Source of the DNA: Neorhizobium galegae
GTDB lineage: Bacteria; Pseudomonadota; Alphaproteobacteria; Rhizobiales; Rhizobiaceae
Length of the DNA: 64,000 bases
Assembly (NCBI RefSeq): GCF_017877135.1
Contig: NZ_JAGIPH010000006.1
Location: forward strand, 186,001 to 250,000
Reading direction: 5' to 3'
The notes beneath the pieces are model-generated. The model was not told the origin of the DNA. It was given only the letters and a program-made list of their open reading frames with translations, and searched no databases. This document shows, one piece after another, positions 1 through 7,614 of the stretch. Both the position numbers and the translations under genes were made by a program. How positions within the stretch are numbered: position 1 is the first letter of the stretch; every line of letters begins with the position of its first letter.

Positions 1-834
1 GGCCGAGCGCACATGGGCCCGCACGCCACCGTCGCGCACCAGAGAAATGGCTTCCGGGCGCAGGCTTGCACAACGCGCCTCACCGCCGAAGTACCGCATG
101 GCGTCCGGATCGATGACATTGGAGGAGCCGACGAAATCCGCCACGAAACGGGTCTTCGGGCGATTGTAGATCTCCTGCGGCGTGCCGGCCTGGACGATCC
201 GGCCCTTGTTGAACACCGCCACGCGGTCGGCCATGGACAGCGCTTCCCCCTGGTCATGCGTGACGAAGATGAAGGTAATGCCCAGGCTGCGTTGCAGGCT
301 TTTCAGCTCCTCCTGCATGCTTTCGCGCAGCTTGAGGTCCAGCGCACCGAGCGGTTCATCGAGCAGGAGAACGCGCGGACGGTTGACGAGCGCGCGGGCA
401 AGGGCGACGCGCTGGCGCTGGCCGCCGGAGAGCTGGCCGGGCTTTCGCGCCCCGTAATCCGGCAGTTTCACCAGTGCCAGCGCCTCCTCAGCCTGCCGGT
501 GACGCTCGGCCTTGCCGATGCCCTTGACCATCAGGCCATAGGCGACATTGTCGAGAATGCTGAAGTGCGGAAACAGCGCATAGTCCTGGAAGACGGTGTT
601 GACGTTGCGGCGATAGGGCGGCACGCCCTCGGCGGTCTCGCCAAAAATCTCGATATGGCCGCTATCGGGCTGCTCGAAACCGGCAATCAGGCGCAGACAG
701 GTGGTCTTGCCGGAACCGGACGGGCCGAGCATGGCAAAGAACTCGCCCGGCTCGACGACAAGATCCACCCGATCGACGGCCTGGACCTTGCCGAAATGGC
801 GCGAGACGCCGGAAAAGGAAACGGCTGCGGTCAT
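1..834 (-). CDS. ydcT: ABC transporter ATP-binding protein, YdcT/PotA type (3' end cut by window)
   Basis: The ATPase subunit of a spermidine/putrescine-family importer would energise uptake of the ligand bound by the downstream-listed YdcS protein. The 278 visible residues contain Walker A GPSGSGKT (about 37-44), the Q-loop (Q83), signature LSGGQ (about 135-139), Walker B LLLDEP (about 156) and an H-loop THDQ, followed by the start of the C-terminal MOI/TOBE-like region, which runs off the window. It follows the binding-protein gene on the same strand, with a 195-base spacer holding two hairpins. The partner is strikingly like E. coli YdcS, so YdcT is the natural name. PotA of another polyamine system is the alternative. 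The permeases (ydcU/V) must lie beyond the left edge. Confidence 0.85.
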   Translation of the reverse strand, partial: MTAAVSFSGVSRHFGKVQAVDRVDLVVEPGEFFAMLGPSGSGKTTCLRLIAGFEQPDSGHIEIFGETAEGVPPYRRNVNTVFQDYALFPHFSILDNVAYGLMVKGIGKAERHRQAEEALALVKLPDYGARKPGQLSGGQRQRVALARALVNRPRVLLLDEPLGALDLKLRESMQEELKSLQRSLGITFIFVTHDQGEALSMADRVAVFNKGRIVQAGTPQEIYNRPKTRFVADFVGSSNVIDPDAMRYFGGEARCASLRPEAISLVRDGGVRAHVRSA

Positions 835-974
835 GGAAGCTCCAGTTTTGTTGGCGTGTCCTTCATTCGCCTGCCGCCGCCACTGTCCGCCCCCGATGAA
901 GAGACGGCACCGCGCGCCGGTCTCTCCCGCGGCGCTCAGCGTCGACAGCGGGCGCGGAGGCGTCAGGGCAGGGC

Positions 975-1029
975 GCCTCTTCCCGTTGACGGGAAGAGGC
1001 TGGCGGGCATTGCACCCGCGGGCAATGCC
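975..1029 (-). repeat. Two tandem GC-rich hairpins between ydcS and ydcT
   Basis: A perfect 12-bp inverted repeat (975-986 with 989-1000, arm GCCTCTTCCCGT) with a 2-base gap is followed by an 8-bp inverted repeat (1006-1013 with 1022-1029, arm GGCATTGC). The second stem abuts the ydcS stop codon. There is no U-tract, so this looks like a 3'-stabilising or partially attenuating structure rather than a full terminator. Inference: it would favour binding-protein over ATPase expression, as in malE-malF-type operons. Confidence 0.7.
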
Positions 1030-2190
1030 TCAGCGGCCGCCGATCACGCCGATATAATCGGACACCCAGCGGTGATAGGGCACGCACTCGCCCTGGCTTT
1101 CGCACTTGCTGATCGGCGTCTTCCAGAAGCTGATTTTGGCAAAATTGTCGTAGCCATTGGTCGCGCAGCCTTCGTCGGTCAGCAGCGCATTGCCCTTGCA
1201 GGCGGCGGGAACGGAGGGATTGGCGCCGAACCAGGCAGAGACGTCACCCTGCACCTTGGCCGACAGCGAGTGCTCCATCCATTTGTAGGCGCAGTTGGGG
1301 TGCGCGGCATCAGCATGCAGCATGGTCGTATCGGCCCAGCCGGTGGTGCCCTCCTCCGGGAAGGTGGAGGCGATCTTTGCCTTTTCCGCCTGCAGGAGGT
1401 TCACCTGGAACGGCCAGGACCCGGAGGCGACGACGCCTTCATTCTTGAAATCGTCGGTCTGGATCATGGCATCGTGCCAGTAGCGGCCGACCAGCTTGCG
1501 CTGGCCGCGCAGGAGTTCGAGGGCCGCCTTGTACTGGTCCTCGTTGAGCTCGTAAGGATCCTTGATGCCGAGTTCCGGCTTGTGCGCCTTCAGATAAAGT
1601 GCTGCATCGGCCACATAGATCGGGCCGTCATAGGCCTGAACGCGGCCCTTGTTGGACTTGCCGTCCGGGAGGGTCATTTCCTCGAAGACGACTTTCCAGC
1701 TCTTGGGCGCTTCGCCCTTGAAGGCATCGGTATTGTACATGAGGACATTGGGACCCCAGACATAGGGAACGCCGTAATGAACGCCCTTCACCGTATGCCA
1801 GGGCGCATTCTGCAGACGCTCGTCCAGCGTCTTCCAACTGGGGATGAGGGCGGTGTTGATCGGCTGTACGCGCTTGCCGGCGATGAGGCGCAGCGAAGCG
1901 TCGCCCGAGGCGGTGACGAGGTCAAAACCGCCTTCGTTCATCAGCGACACCATTTCATCCGAGGTGGCTGCGGTCTTCACGGACACCTTGCAGCCCGTCT
2001 CCGTTTCGAATTTCGTCACCCAGTCATAGTTCTTGTCGGTCTCGCCGCGCTCGATATAGCCGGCCCAGGCGACGATGGAGAGCGCGCCTTCACCGGCGCC
2101 GACGGCCTTCAGCGGCTCTTGCGCAATCGATGCGGTGGTAAAGCTCAGGAATACGGAAAGGGTCGTGCACGTCTTCAGGAAGGATGTCAT
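1030..2190 (-). CDS. ydcS: Periplasmic solute-binding protein, YdcS type (polyamine/GABA-like ABC uptake)
   Basis: This 386-residue extracellular binding protein has a cleavable signal peptide (basic start, hydrophobic core to about residue 20, cleavage near ASIAQ). The mature sequence follows E. coli YdcS closely as I recall it: the segments GYIERG.TDK.YDWV, KTAATSDEMVSLM, DLVTASGDASLRL, GKRVQPINTALIP, LPDGKSNKGRVQAYDGP, FKNEGVVAS, GWADTTMLH and the end DYI..IGGR. Four cysteines towards the C terminus (AACKG, DEGCATNG, SKCESQGEC) may form disulfides. The gene is first in an operon with ydcT. The upstream LysR gene and a T-N11-A palindrome at 2289-2305 suggest LysR control. Ligand assignment is uncertain; putrescine, GABA or related compounds are plausible. 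Confidence 0.85.
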   Translation of the reverse strand: MTSFLKTCTTLSVFLSFTTASIAQEPLKAVGAGEGALSIVAWAGYIERGETDKNYDWVTKFETETGCKVSVKTAATSDEMVSLMNEGGFDLVTASGDASLRLIAGKRVQPINTALIPSWKTLDERLQNAPWHTVKGVHYGVPYVWGPNVLMYNTDAFKGEAPKSWKVVFEEMTLPDGKSNKGRVQAYDGPIYVADAALYLKAHKPELGIKDPYELNEDQYKAALELLRGQRKLVGRYWHDAMIQTDDFKNEGVVASGSWPFQVNLLQAEKAKIASTFPEEGTTGWADTTMLHADAAHPNCAYKWMEHSLSAKVQGDVSAWFGANPSVPAACKGNALLTDEGCATNGYDNFAKISFWKTPISKCESQGECVPYHRWVSDYIGVIGGR

Positions 2191-2288
2191 GGAAGGCTCC
2201 CGTTCGATGTCGATTTTTCGACTTTTGTTCCCGAACGAAACCTGCGACGAAATGCGAGCCTTCGCAAATTCATTTGGCAGAACGTCGA

Positions 2289-2305
2289 TATCGGATTTTC
2301 CGATA
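2289..2305. promoter_or_regulatory. Candidate LysR-type operator upstream of ydcS
   Basis: A perfect 7-bp inverted repeat (TATCGGA / TCCGATA with a 3-base centre) contains the T-N11-A spacing typical of LysR boxes (T at 2291, A at 2303). It lies about 100 bases upstream of the ydcS start, directly after the lysR stop codon, which is where an autologous activator of ydcST would bind. A looser TGCGA-N4-TCGCA repeat lies closer to the gene and could be the activation half-site. Confidence 0.5.
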
Positions 2306-2313
2306 CCTGAAGC

Positions 2314-3222
2314 CTAACGCCCGCGTCCGCTGCGCATGGCCTCGGCAATGCCGATGAAATCGCGCGCCGACTGGGGCAGGCTCGACCCCTTGCGCCAGAC
2401 CATGCCCACCTGCACCACCGGCAGCGAGCCGGAGACATCGCGGCTTTCGATGCGGTCGCCTTCCAGCGACCAGGGGCGATAGACCAGATCCGGCAGAAGC
2501 GCGATGCCGGCGCCGGTCGCCACCAGGCTGCGCACCGCTTCCACCGAGCGGGTGCGAAACGCCACATGCGGGCGCGCGCCAAGCGCCGAGAGAAGTTTTC
2601 CGGTATTTTCCTCGATTTCATCCACCGTCAGCATGATCAGCGGCTCGCGCGCCACGTCGGTCGGCGTAATGATATCGGCCGAGACCAGCGGATGGCCCAT
2701 GGGAAGCCACAGTCGATAGGGGGAGGTCTCCAGGATTTCCGCCTGCAGCGCCATGCGGTCACGCAGGTTGGAGATCACCATCACCGCCACATCCAGTTCC
2801 CCGCCGACCAGCAGATGTTCCAGATAGGAGCCGTTGTCCTCGACCGCCGAAACCTCGACACCGGGGCAGGCGCGGCGATATCGGGCCAGCAGGTCGGAAA
2901 GGACATAGCCGGCCACGAGGGAGGTGACGCCGATGTTCAGCGTTCCGCCCTCGATCTGCGTTGGGCCGGAAAAAGCGTTGCGGGCATCCGAGACGCTGGC
3001 ATGGATTTTCGTGGCATGACGCAGGAACTGGTGGCCGTTATGCGTCATCGTCAGCCCGCGCGGATGGCGCTCGAACAGCTCCACCCCAAGATCCGCCTCC
3101 AGCTCCTTGATCGCTTCGGTAACGGAGGATTGCGAGATGGAGAGGTTCTGCGCCGCACGGGTGATCGAGCCCTGTTCGGCGACGGCGATGAAGAACTGCA
3201 GCTGGCGGAATGTGAAAGCCAT
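2314..3222 (-). CDS. LysR-family transcriptional regulator
   Basis: This 302-residue regulator has full family length. Residues 1-60 form the winged helix-turn-helix (FRQLQFFIAVAEQGSITRAAQNLSIS followed by SVTEAIKELEADLGVELFER). The rest is a periplasmic-binding-like effector domain starting near GGTLNIGVTSL. It lies immediately upstream of ydcS on the same strand, with the candidate LysR box in the spacer, so it probably controls ydcST in response to the imported compound. The effector is unknown. Confidence 0.88.
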   Translation of the reverse strand: MAFTFRQLQFFIAVAEQGSITRAAQNLSISQSSVTEAIKELEADLGVELFERHPRGLTMTHNGHQFLRHATKIHASVSDARNAFSGPTQIEGGTLNIGVTSLVAGYVLSDLLARYRRACPGVEVSAVEDNGSYLEHLLVGGELDVAVMVISNLRDRMALQAEILETSPYRLWLPMGHPLVSADIITPTDVAREPLIMLTVDEIEENTGKLLSALGARPHVAFRTRSVEAVRSLVATGAGIALLPDLVYRPWSLEGDRIESRDVSGSLPVVQVGMVWRKGSSLPQSARDFIGIAEAMRSGRGR

Positions 3223-3258
3223 TCCCCCTTAAAACACTGCCCGGTAGACATCAACAAG

Positions 3259-3289
3259 GCCGCAGAGCAGGCTCTGCGGCAAATTTTTT
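3259..3289 (+). terminator. Intrinsic terminator-like hairpin facing right
   Basis: The arms GCCGCAGAGC (3259-3268) and GCTCTGCGGC (3271-3280) are perfect complements and are followed by AAATTTTTTG, a good U-tract for plus-strand transcripts. Both flanking genes (lysR and dat) are on the minus strand, so its orientation is unexpected. It may still stop dat transcripts poorly, since the minus-strand copy has the A-run upstream and only a weak U-tract. Confidence 0.6.
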
Positions 3290-3384
3290 GAAGGGAAAGC
3301 AGCATGCCTTCCGCCCTGGACCTAGTTCGGGCTTCCCTCACGCGAGATGGGCAGAGGGGAGGACCAGGCAAAGCTCCGCTGCGT

Positions 3385-4239
3385 TCAGATGGCGCTTGCC
3401 GTCTTGCGGGCGATGTAAAGCGCGCGCAACTTCAGCGTCAGCGGACCTGGCTTGCCATCGCCGACCGGCTGGCCGTCGATTGACACCACCGGCAGAACGA
3501 AATTGGTGGCCGAGGTGATGAAGGCTTCCGCCGCATCCATGGCTTCATCGGGCGTAAAGGCGCGCTCTTCAAAAGCGATGCCCGCCTCTTCGGCGATGTC
3601 GAGGACGCTTGCACGGGTAATGCCGTGCAGGATCGCATGCGACAGCGGCCGGGTGATCAGCCTGCCGTCCTTGCTGATGATATGCGCGGTTGCCGAGCTT
3701 GCCTCGGTCACGAAACCGTCTTCCACCAGCCAGGCGTCGTCGGCGCCCCTGGAGGCCGCTTCCATCTTGGCCATCGACGGATAAAGCAACTGCACGGTCT
3801 TGATGTCGCGGCGCGCCCAGCGCTGATCCGGCAGCAGGGCCACCGAAATGCCGGTCGCGACCTTTGGATTGTCGAGCACCGGCTTTGCCTGGGTAAAGAG
3901 CGTCAGCGTCGGCGTGGGATCCTTGGGATAGGCGAAATCGCGGTCGGCGGTGCCGCGCGAGATCTGCAGGTAGATCAGGCCTTCGTTGAGAGCGTTGCGG
4001 CGAACGATTTCGCGATGGACCTCGAGCAGATCGTCCGGCGACAGCGGGCAGGTGATGCCGAGTTCCGTCATGGAGCGCTGCAGGCGGGCCGCGTGGCCTT
4101 CATATTCGAGCAGCTTGCCGCCGACGACGCCGGTGACTTCATAGATCGCATCGGCAAAGAGAAAGCCGCGATCGAAGATCGAGACCTTGGCATCCGCTTC
4201 CGGCAACCACGCGCCGTTGAGGTAGACAATACGAGACAA
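3385..4239 (-). CDS. dat: D-amino-acid aminotransferase (D-alanine transaminase family)
   Basis: This is a 284-residue fold-type IV PLP aminotransferase, which would move the amino group between D-amino acids and 2-oxo acids. The catalytic lysine is K147 in RRDIKTVQLL, and the conserved acid E179 sits in FVTEASSATAH; both positions agree with Bacillus D-amino-acid transaminase (K145, E177). The N-terminal YLNGAWLPEADAKVSIFDRGFLFADAIYEV blocks (split here by family motif) are typical. It lies 12 bases downstream of pxpA in the same operon, so it probably processes a D-amino acid or D-glutamate released by the 5-oxoprolinase/hydrolase island. Branched-chain transaminase or aminodeoxychorismate lyase are less likely given length and motifs. 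Confidence 0.85.
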   Translation of the reverse strand: MSRIVYLNGAWLPEADAKVSIFDRGFLFADAIYEVTGVVGGKLLEYEGHAARLQRSMTELGITCPLSPDDLLEVHREIVRRNALNEGLIYLQISRGTADRDFAYPKDPTPTLTLFTQAKPVLDNPKVATGISVALLPDQRWARRDIKTVQLLYPSMAKMEAASRGADDAWLVEDGFVTEASSATAHIISKDGRLITRPLSHAILHGITRASVLDIAEEAGIAFEERAFTPDEAMDAAEAFITSATNFVLPVVSIDGQPVGDGKPGPLTLKLRALYIARKTASAI

Positions 4240-4251
4240 GGGAGGAGCCTT

Positions 4252-5025
4252 TCAGGGTGCGGGTTTGGTAAAGGGGGCAATGGTGATGCCGGCGTCGGTG
4301 AGCTTGTCGCGCAGCGCCCGTGCGGTCACTGGCGCGCCCGGCGTGTCGCCGTGAATGCAGACGGTCGCCGCTTCGACGGCGAGATGCCCGCCGTTCAGCG
4401 TCGGGATCCGGTTGTCGCAGACCATGGAGAGGACCTGATCGACGCTTTGCGAAAGATCGTGGATCACCGAGCCCTCCATCTGCCGCGGCGCCAGCATGCC
4501 GTTTTCGAGGTATCGGCGGTCCGCATAGACTTCGCAGGCAACGGCAAGGCCTGCGGCTTCCGCCGCGCGCATCGTCTGAGAATAGGGGAGGGTGATGAAG
4601 ACGAGGCGCGGATCGACCGCCTTGATGGCGTTCACGCAGACACGCGCCAGCGTTTCGTCTTCGGCGGCGATATTGCCGAGCGAACCATGGGTCTTCACAT
4701 GGGTGATCGGCCAGCCGAGTGCCGCCGCCATGCCCTGGATCGCGGCGATCTGGTAGATGATCTGCGCTTCGACATCTTCCGGCCGCTCGCCATAGATGCG
4801 GCGCCGGCCAAAGCCGTAAAGATCCATGAAAGAGGGGTGGGCGCCGATCGCCACGCCCTTTTCCCGCGCCGAAAGAATGGTATCGCGCATGACGCTCGGA
4901 TCGCCGGCATGAAATCCGCAGGCGATGTTTGCCGTGGTGATGATGTCCATCATCGCCGCGTCGTCGCCGATCGTGTAGGCGCCGAAGCTTTCACCCATGT
5001 CGCAGTTGAGATCGATCTGAGGCAT
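4252..5025 (-). CDS. pxpA: 5-oxoprolinase subunit A (LamB/YcsF family)
   Basis: This 257-residue protein begins with the family signature DLNCDMGESFG and carries NIACGFHAGDP, IGAHPSF, HVKTHGSLGN and NGGHLAVEA.TVCIHGDTPGA. PxpA works with PxpB and PxpC in ATP-dependent opening of 5-oxoproline (pyroglutamate) to glutamate in bacteria lacking the eukaryotic-type enzyme. The ATG at 5025 is chosen because AAGGA lies 8 bases upstream. An upstream ATG at 5034 would overlap its own ribosome-binding site, and longer readings lack homology. It is divergent from pxpB across a 227-base region with an operator-like repeat, and leads the pxpA-dat operon. Confidence 0.88.
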   Translation of the reverse strand: MPQIDLNCDMGESFGAYTIGDDAAMMDIITTANIACGFHAGDPSVMRDTILSAREKGVAIGAHPSFMDLYGFGRRRIYGERPEDVEAQIIYQIAAIQGMAAALGWPITHVKTHGSLGNIAAEDETLARVCVNAIKAVDPRLVFITLPYSQTMRAAEAAGLAVACEVYADRRYLENGMLAPRQMEGSVIHDLSQSVDQVLSMVCDNRIPTLNGGHLAVEAATVCIHGDTPGAPVTARALRDKLTDAGITIAPFTKPAP

Positions 5026-5100
5026 TCGGCCCATCCTTATCCTGTCGTCGGCAATCACGTCGCCAAGGGCGATATCGCCAACCTTAATCGCGCGGCAGTC

Positions 5101-5131
5101 TTGACATACAGTCGGTGTACTGAAATGACAA
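5101..5131. promoter_or_regulatory. Overlapping divergent promoters with GntR-type operator (site 1)
   Basis: The operator-like sequence occupies 5106-5127 with core CGGTGTACTGAAAT. A rightward promoter is visible as TTGACA (5101-5106), 17-base spacer, AATGAC (5124-5129). A leftward one, on the other strand, is TTGTCA (5126-5131), 17-base spacer, TATGTC (5103-5108). The -35 and -10 elements of the two promoters interleave over the operator, so one bound repressor could silence both pxpA-dat and the pxpB operon. The same sequence recurs at 13628-13649 (19 of 22 positions) and 13821-13842. Confidence 0.6.
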
Positions 5132-5252
5132 GGACGTTGTTTGCTCTGCGAATTTGCGCAGACTGAACAGATGAGAAGACAAGACACAAGGTGTAACGCC
5201 GCTCGCTTTGATTGCAGACAGGCCAAGGGCGCCGGCGGAATTGGAACGAAGA

Positions 5253-5996
5253 ATGACCGTGCCCGATCACGCGCACCTGACCTATCCGCGCATCGCCGCA
5301 AGCGGCGACCGTGCGGTCGTCGTCGAACTGTCCGACCAGATCTGCGACGAAACGAACAGGCGTGTCGTGGCGCTTGCAGCGGCCCTGGACGCCGATCCGA
5401 TCGACGGCATTGTCGAGACCGTGCCGACATACCGGTCTCTGCTGGTGTGCTACGATCCTCTGATCGTGCGAGGGCGCGATCTCTCTATCCGTCTCCTCGA
5501 GCGGCTGTCGACGATCCGTATCGACGCGGCCGGCTCCCGCCGGCTTGTCGTGCCGGTGCTGTATGGCGGCGATGCCGGCATGGATCTGTCGGAACTAGCC
5601 GAGATGAAGGACATGAGTGTCAGAGACCTCGTCGCGCTGCACGGGTCGGCGGATTACCGCGTCCACATGATCGGCTTTGCGCCGGGCTTTGCCTATCTCG
5701 GCGGCCTGCCGGAAAAACTACATACGCCGCGGCTTCCGGCACCGCGCCAGAGGATCGAGGCAAGCGTCATCGGCATCGGCGGCAAGCAGGCCAGCATCAA
5801 TTCCGTGCCGGGGCCGAGCGGCTGGCGCTTTATCGGCCGCACGCCGATCCGCGTTTTCGATCCCGCCCGCAAGGACCCCTTTCTCTTGAGAGCAGGCGAC
5901 CATGTCCGCTTTCGCGCCATCGAGGCGGACGAAGCCGCAGCACTCGATGCGGCCGTCGCGGACGGTGCGCCGCCGATCGAATGGGAGGAGGCATGA
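5253..5996 (+). CDS. pxpB: 5-oxoprolinase subunit B (KipI-like)
   Basis: This 247-residue protein is of the KipI/carboxyltransferase-C/D type. The characteristic blocks are VCYDPLIV, HMIGFAPGFAYLGGLP, TPRLPAPR, VIGIGGKQASI and VPGPSGWRFIGRTP. Together with PxpC it would supply the ATP-dependent half of 5-oxoproline hydrolysis. The start chosen is the ATG at 5253 behind GGAACGAAG; a TTG at 5208 would add 15 residues of no recognisable homology. Its stop overlaps the pxpC start by ATGA, implying translational coupling and a tight PxpBC complex. Confidence 0.88.
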   Translation: MTVPDHAHLTYPRIAASGDRAVVVELSDQICDETNRRVVALAAALDADPIDGIVETVPTYRSLLVCYDPLIVRGRDLSIRLLERLSTIRIDAAGSRRLVVPVLYGGDAGMDLSELAEMKDMSVRDLVALHGSADYRVHMIGFAPGFAYLGGLPEKLHTPRLPAPRQRIEASVIGIGGKQASINSVPGPSGWRFIGRTPIRVFDPARKDPFLLRAGDHVRFRAIEADEAAALDAAVADGAPPIEWEEA

Positions 5997-6973
5997 CACG
6001 CCTGATCGTCAAACAGGCCGGCCCGATGATGTCGGTGCAGGATCGCGGTCGAAGCGGCCTCCTGCAGATGGGGGTCTCGGGCTGCGGGCCGATGGATGTC
6101 ACCGCCATGCGGATCGCCAATCGCCTCGTCGGCAATGACGAGGGCGATGCGCTGATCGAGTTTGCCCATGTCGGCGGCCAGTTCGAGGTAAGCGAGCCCG
6201 TGCTCCTTGCCGTCACCGGCGGCGCCGTGTCCGTCACCATCGACGGGACACCCGTGGCCACCTGGGAGAGCTACCGGCTGGATCCCGGCCAGACGCTGCG
6301 CATCGGCGCACTCACCAATGCCGTCTGGGGCTATCTGGCATTGTCCGGCGGCATCCGCACCGAACCGGTGCTTGGCGCGCGTTCGACGCATCTGCGCTCG
6401 GCAATCGGCGGGCTCGAAGGCCGGCGCCTTTCGGCCGGCGACGTGCTGCCGCTTGGCGCAACGCAGGAGACGGCGCTTGCCGCCCCGCGCAAAATCCTGC
6501 GCAAGCCGCTGTCGCGCTCGGCGGGGCCGATCCGGGTGATCGAGGGGCCGCAGGCCGGGCATTTCGACGAGGCCGCCTGGCAGCAGTTCCTGCGCGGGCC
6601 CTTCACCGTCTCCGCCAGCCGCGACCGCATGGCCCAGATGCTCGACGGCCCGAAGATCACGGCTGCCGCCGGCCACGACGTCGTCTCCGACGGAACGGTG
6701 ATGGGATCGATCCAGGTGCCGGCCTCCGGGCGCCCGATCGTCCTGATGGCCGAGCGCCAGACGAGCGGCGGCTACGCAAAGATCGCAACCGTCGCTTCCG
6801 TCGATCTGCCGCGGCTCGCCCAGGCGCTGACCGGTTGCCAGATCCGCTTCAAGCGTGTCAGCCGGGACCATGCGGAAGATCTGTGGATCGCTCACACCCG
6901 CGCTCTCGACGAGGTTCTCACGAGCCTCGATCATGGGGCCGGTGCCACGATGAGTGAAGGAGGCATGCCTTGA
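5993..6973 (+). CDS. pxpC: 5-oxoprolinase subunit C (KipA-like biotin-dependent carboxyltransferase family)
   Basis: This 326-residue member of the KipA/urea-amidolyase carboxyltransferase family carries KQAGPMMSVQDRGRSG near the start and GGI.TEPVLGARSTHLRSAIGG in the middle. The window has no biotin carboxyl carrier or biotin carboxylase gene, which favours the 5-oxoprolinase role over a urea/allophanate carboxylase. It overlaps pxpB upstream and the first GntR gene downstream by 4 bases each, so pxpBC-gntR is one transcript. Substrates other than 5-oxoproline (other cyclic amides) cannot be excluded, because the rest of the island is unusual. Confidence 0.88.
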   Translation: MTRLIVKQAGPMMSVQDRGRSGLLQMGVSGCGPMDVTAMRIANRLVGNDEGDALIEFAHVGGQFEVSEPVLLAVTGGAVSVTIDGTPVATWESYRLDPGQTLRIGALTNAVWGYLALSGGIRTEPVLGARSTHLRSAIGGLEGRRLSAGDVLPLGATQETALAAPRKILRKPLSRSAGPIRVIEGPQAGHFDEAAWQQFLRGPFTVSASRDRMAQMLDGPKITAAAGHDVVSDGTVMGSIQVPASGRPIVLMAERQTSGGYAKIATVASVDLPRLAQALTGCQIRFKRVSRDHAEDLWIAHTRALDEVLTSLDHGAGATMSEGGMP

Positions 6974-7614
6974 ACAAGCCGCTCGCCAAGCAGGCCTATG
7001 GCAAGATTATCGAGATGATCCTTGCCGGGGCGCTGAGACCCGGCGACCTCCTGCAGGAAGCCAAGCTCGGCGACGAGCTTGCCATGTCGCGCACGCCGGT
7101 GCGCGAGGCGATCAAGCGCATCGAGGCGGAAGGGCTTGCCGTTCAGGAAGGCCGCTTCCTCAAGGTGAGGACGCTGACCATCCCCGAAGTCGAGGAAATC
7201 TTCTTCCTGCGCCAGCAGCTGGAAAGCCATTGCGCGCGCCATGCGACCGGCATCTCCCGCCATATTCTGGATGATCTGGAACGCCGCGTCCTGATCCTGC
7301 AGAAGGAGGGGCCGGGCGATGAGGACGAACAGCGCAGTCTCGATGACGACCTGCATCATGCGCTGGCGCGCGCTGCGGGCAACCAGATGATGGTGCGCGC
7401 CATCGGAGACCTGCGCCGGCGCACCTGCATGTTCGACCACACACAGGTTCCGGCCCGCTTTACCGTGAGCTGCCAGGAACATTTGGACATCCTTGCCGCC
7501 CTTCGCGCCGGCGAAGGCGAAAAGGCAGGCCTGCTGATGGCAGCACATATCGCGCATGCCCGCGACGCGATCCTCGCCCGCCTTGCCGCGCCTTTACAGA
7601 GACCATCCCGATGA
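6970..7614 (+). CDS. GntR-family regulator, FCD subfamily (1)
   Basis: This 214-residue GntR/FadR-type regulator has an N-terminal winged helix (AYGKIIEMILAGALRPGDLL, LGDELAMSRTPVREAIKRIEAEGLA) and a C-terminal helical FCD effector domain with candidate metal-ligand residues in DDDLHHALARAAGN and the terminal HI.HARDAIL region. It uses a TTG start 6 bases behind GGAGG and overlapping the pxpC stop (TTGA). It is the nearest candidate for binding the repeated operator at 5106, 13628 and 13821; a second GntR gene in the same operon at 9814 is the rival. Confidence 0.85.
   Translation: MNKPLAKQAYGKIIEMILAGALRPGDLLQEAKLGDELAMSRTPVREAIKRIEAEGLAVQEGRFLKVRTLTIPEVEEIFFLRQQLESHCARHATGISRHILDDLERRVLILQKEGPGDEDEQRSLDDDLHHALARAAGNQMMVRAIGDLRRRTCMFDHTQVPARFTVSCQEHLDILAALRAGEGEKAGLLMAAHIAHARDAILARLAAPLQRPSR

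Noticed and set aside
13..2310. Very long open frames on the strand opposite real genes (also 28753-30876, 39426-40514, 40616-42064, 45402-47417)
   Set aside because: They mirror strongly supported genes, lack ribosome-binding sites and domains, and arise from GC-rich codon bias.
5993..6973. Urea amidolyase/allophanate or biotin-dependent carboxylase reading of pxpBC
   Set aside because: No biotin carboxylase, carrier or amidase domain is encoded here, and pxpA is adjacent, so 5-oxoprolinase is the better call.
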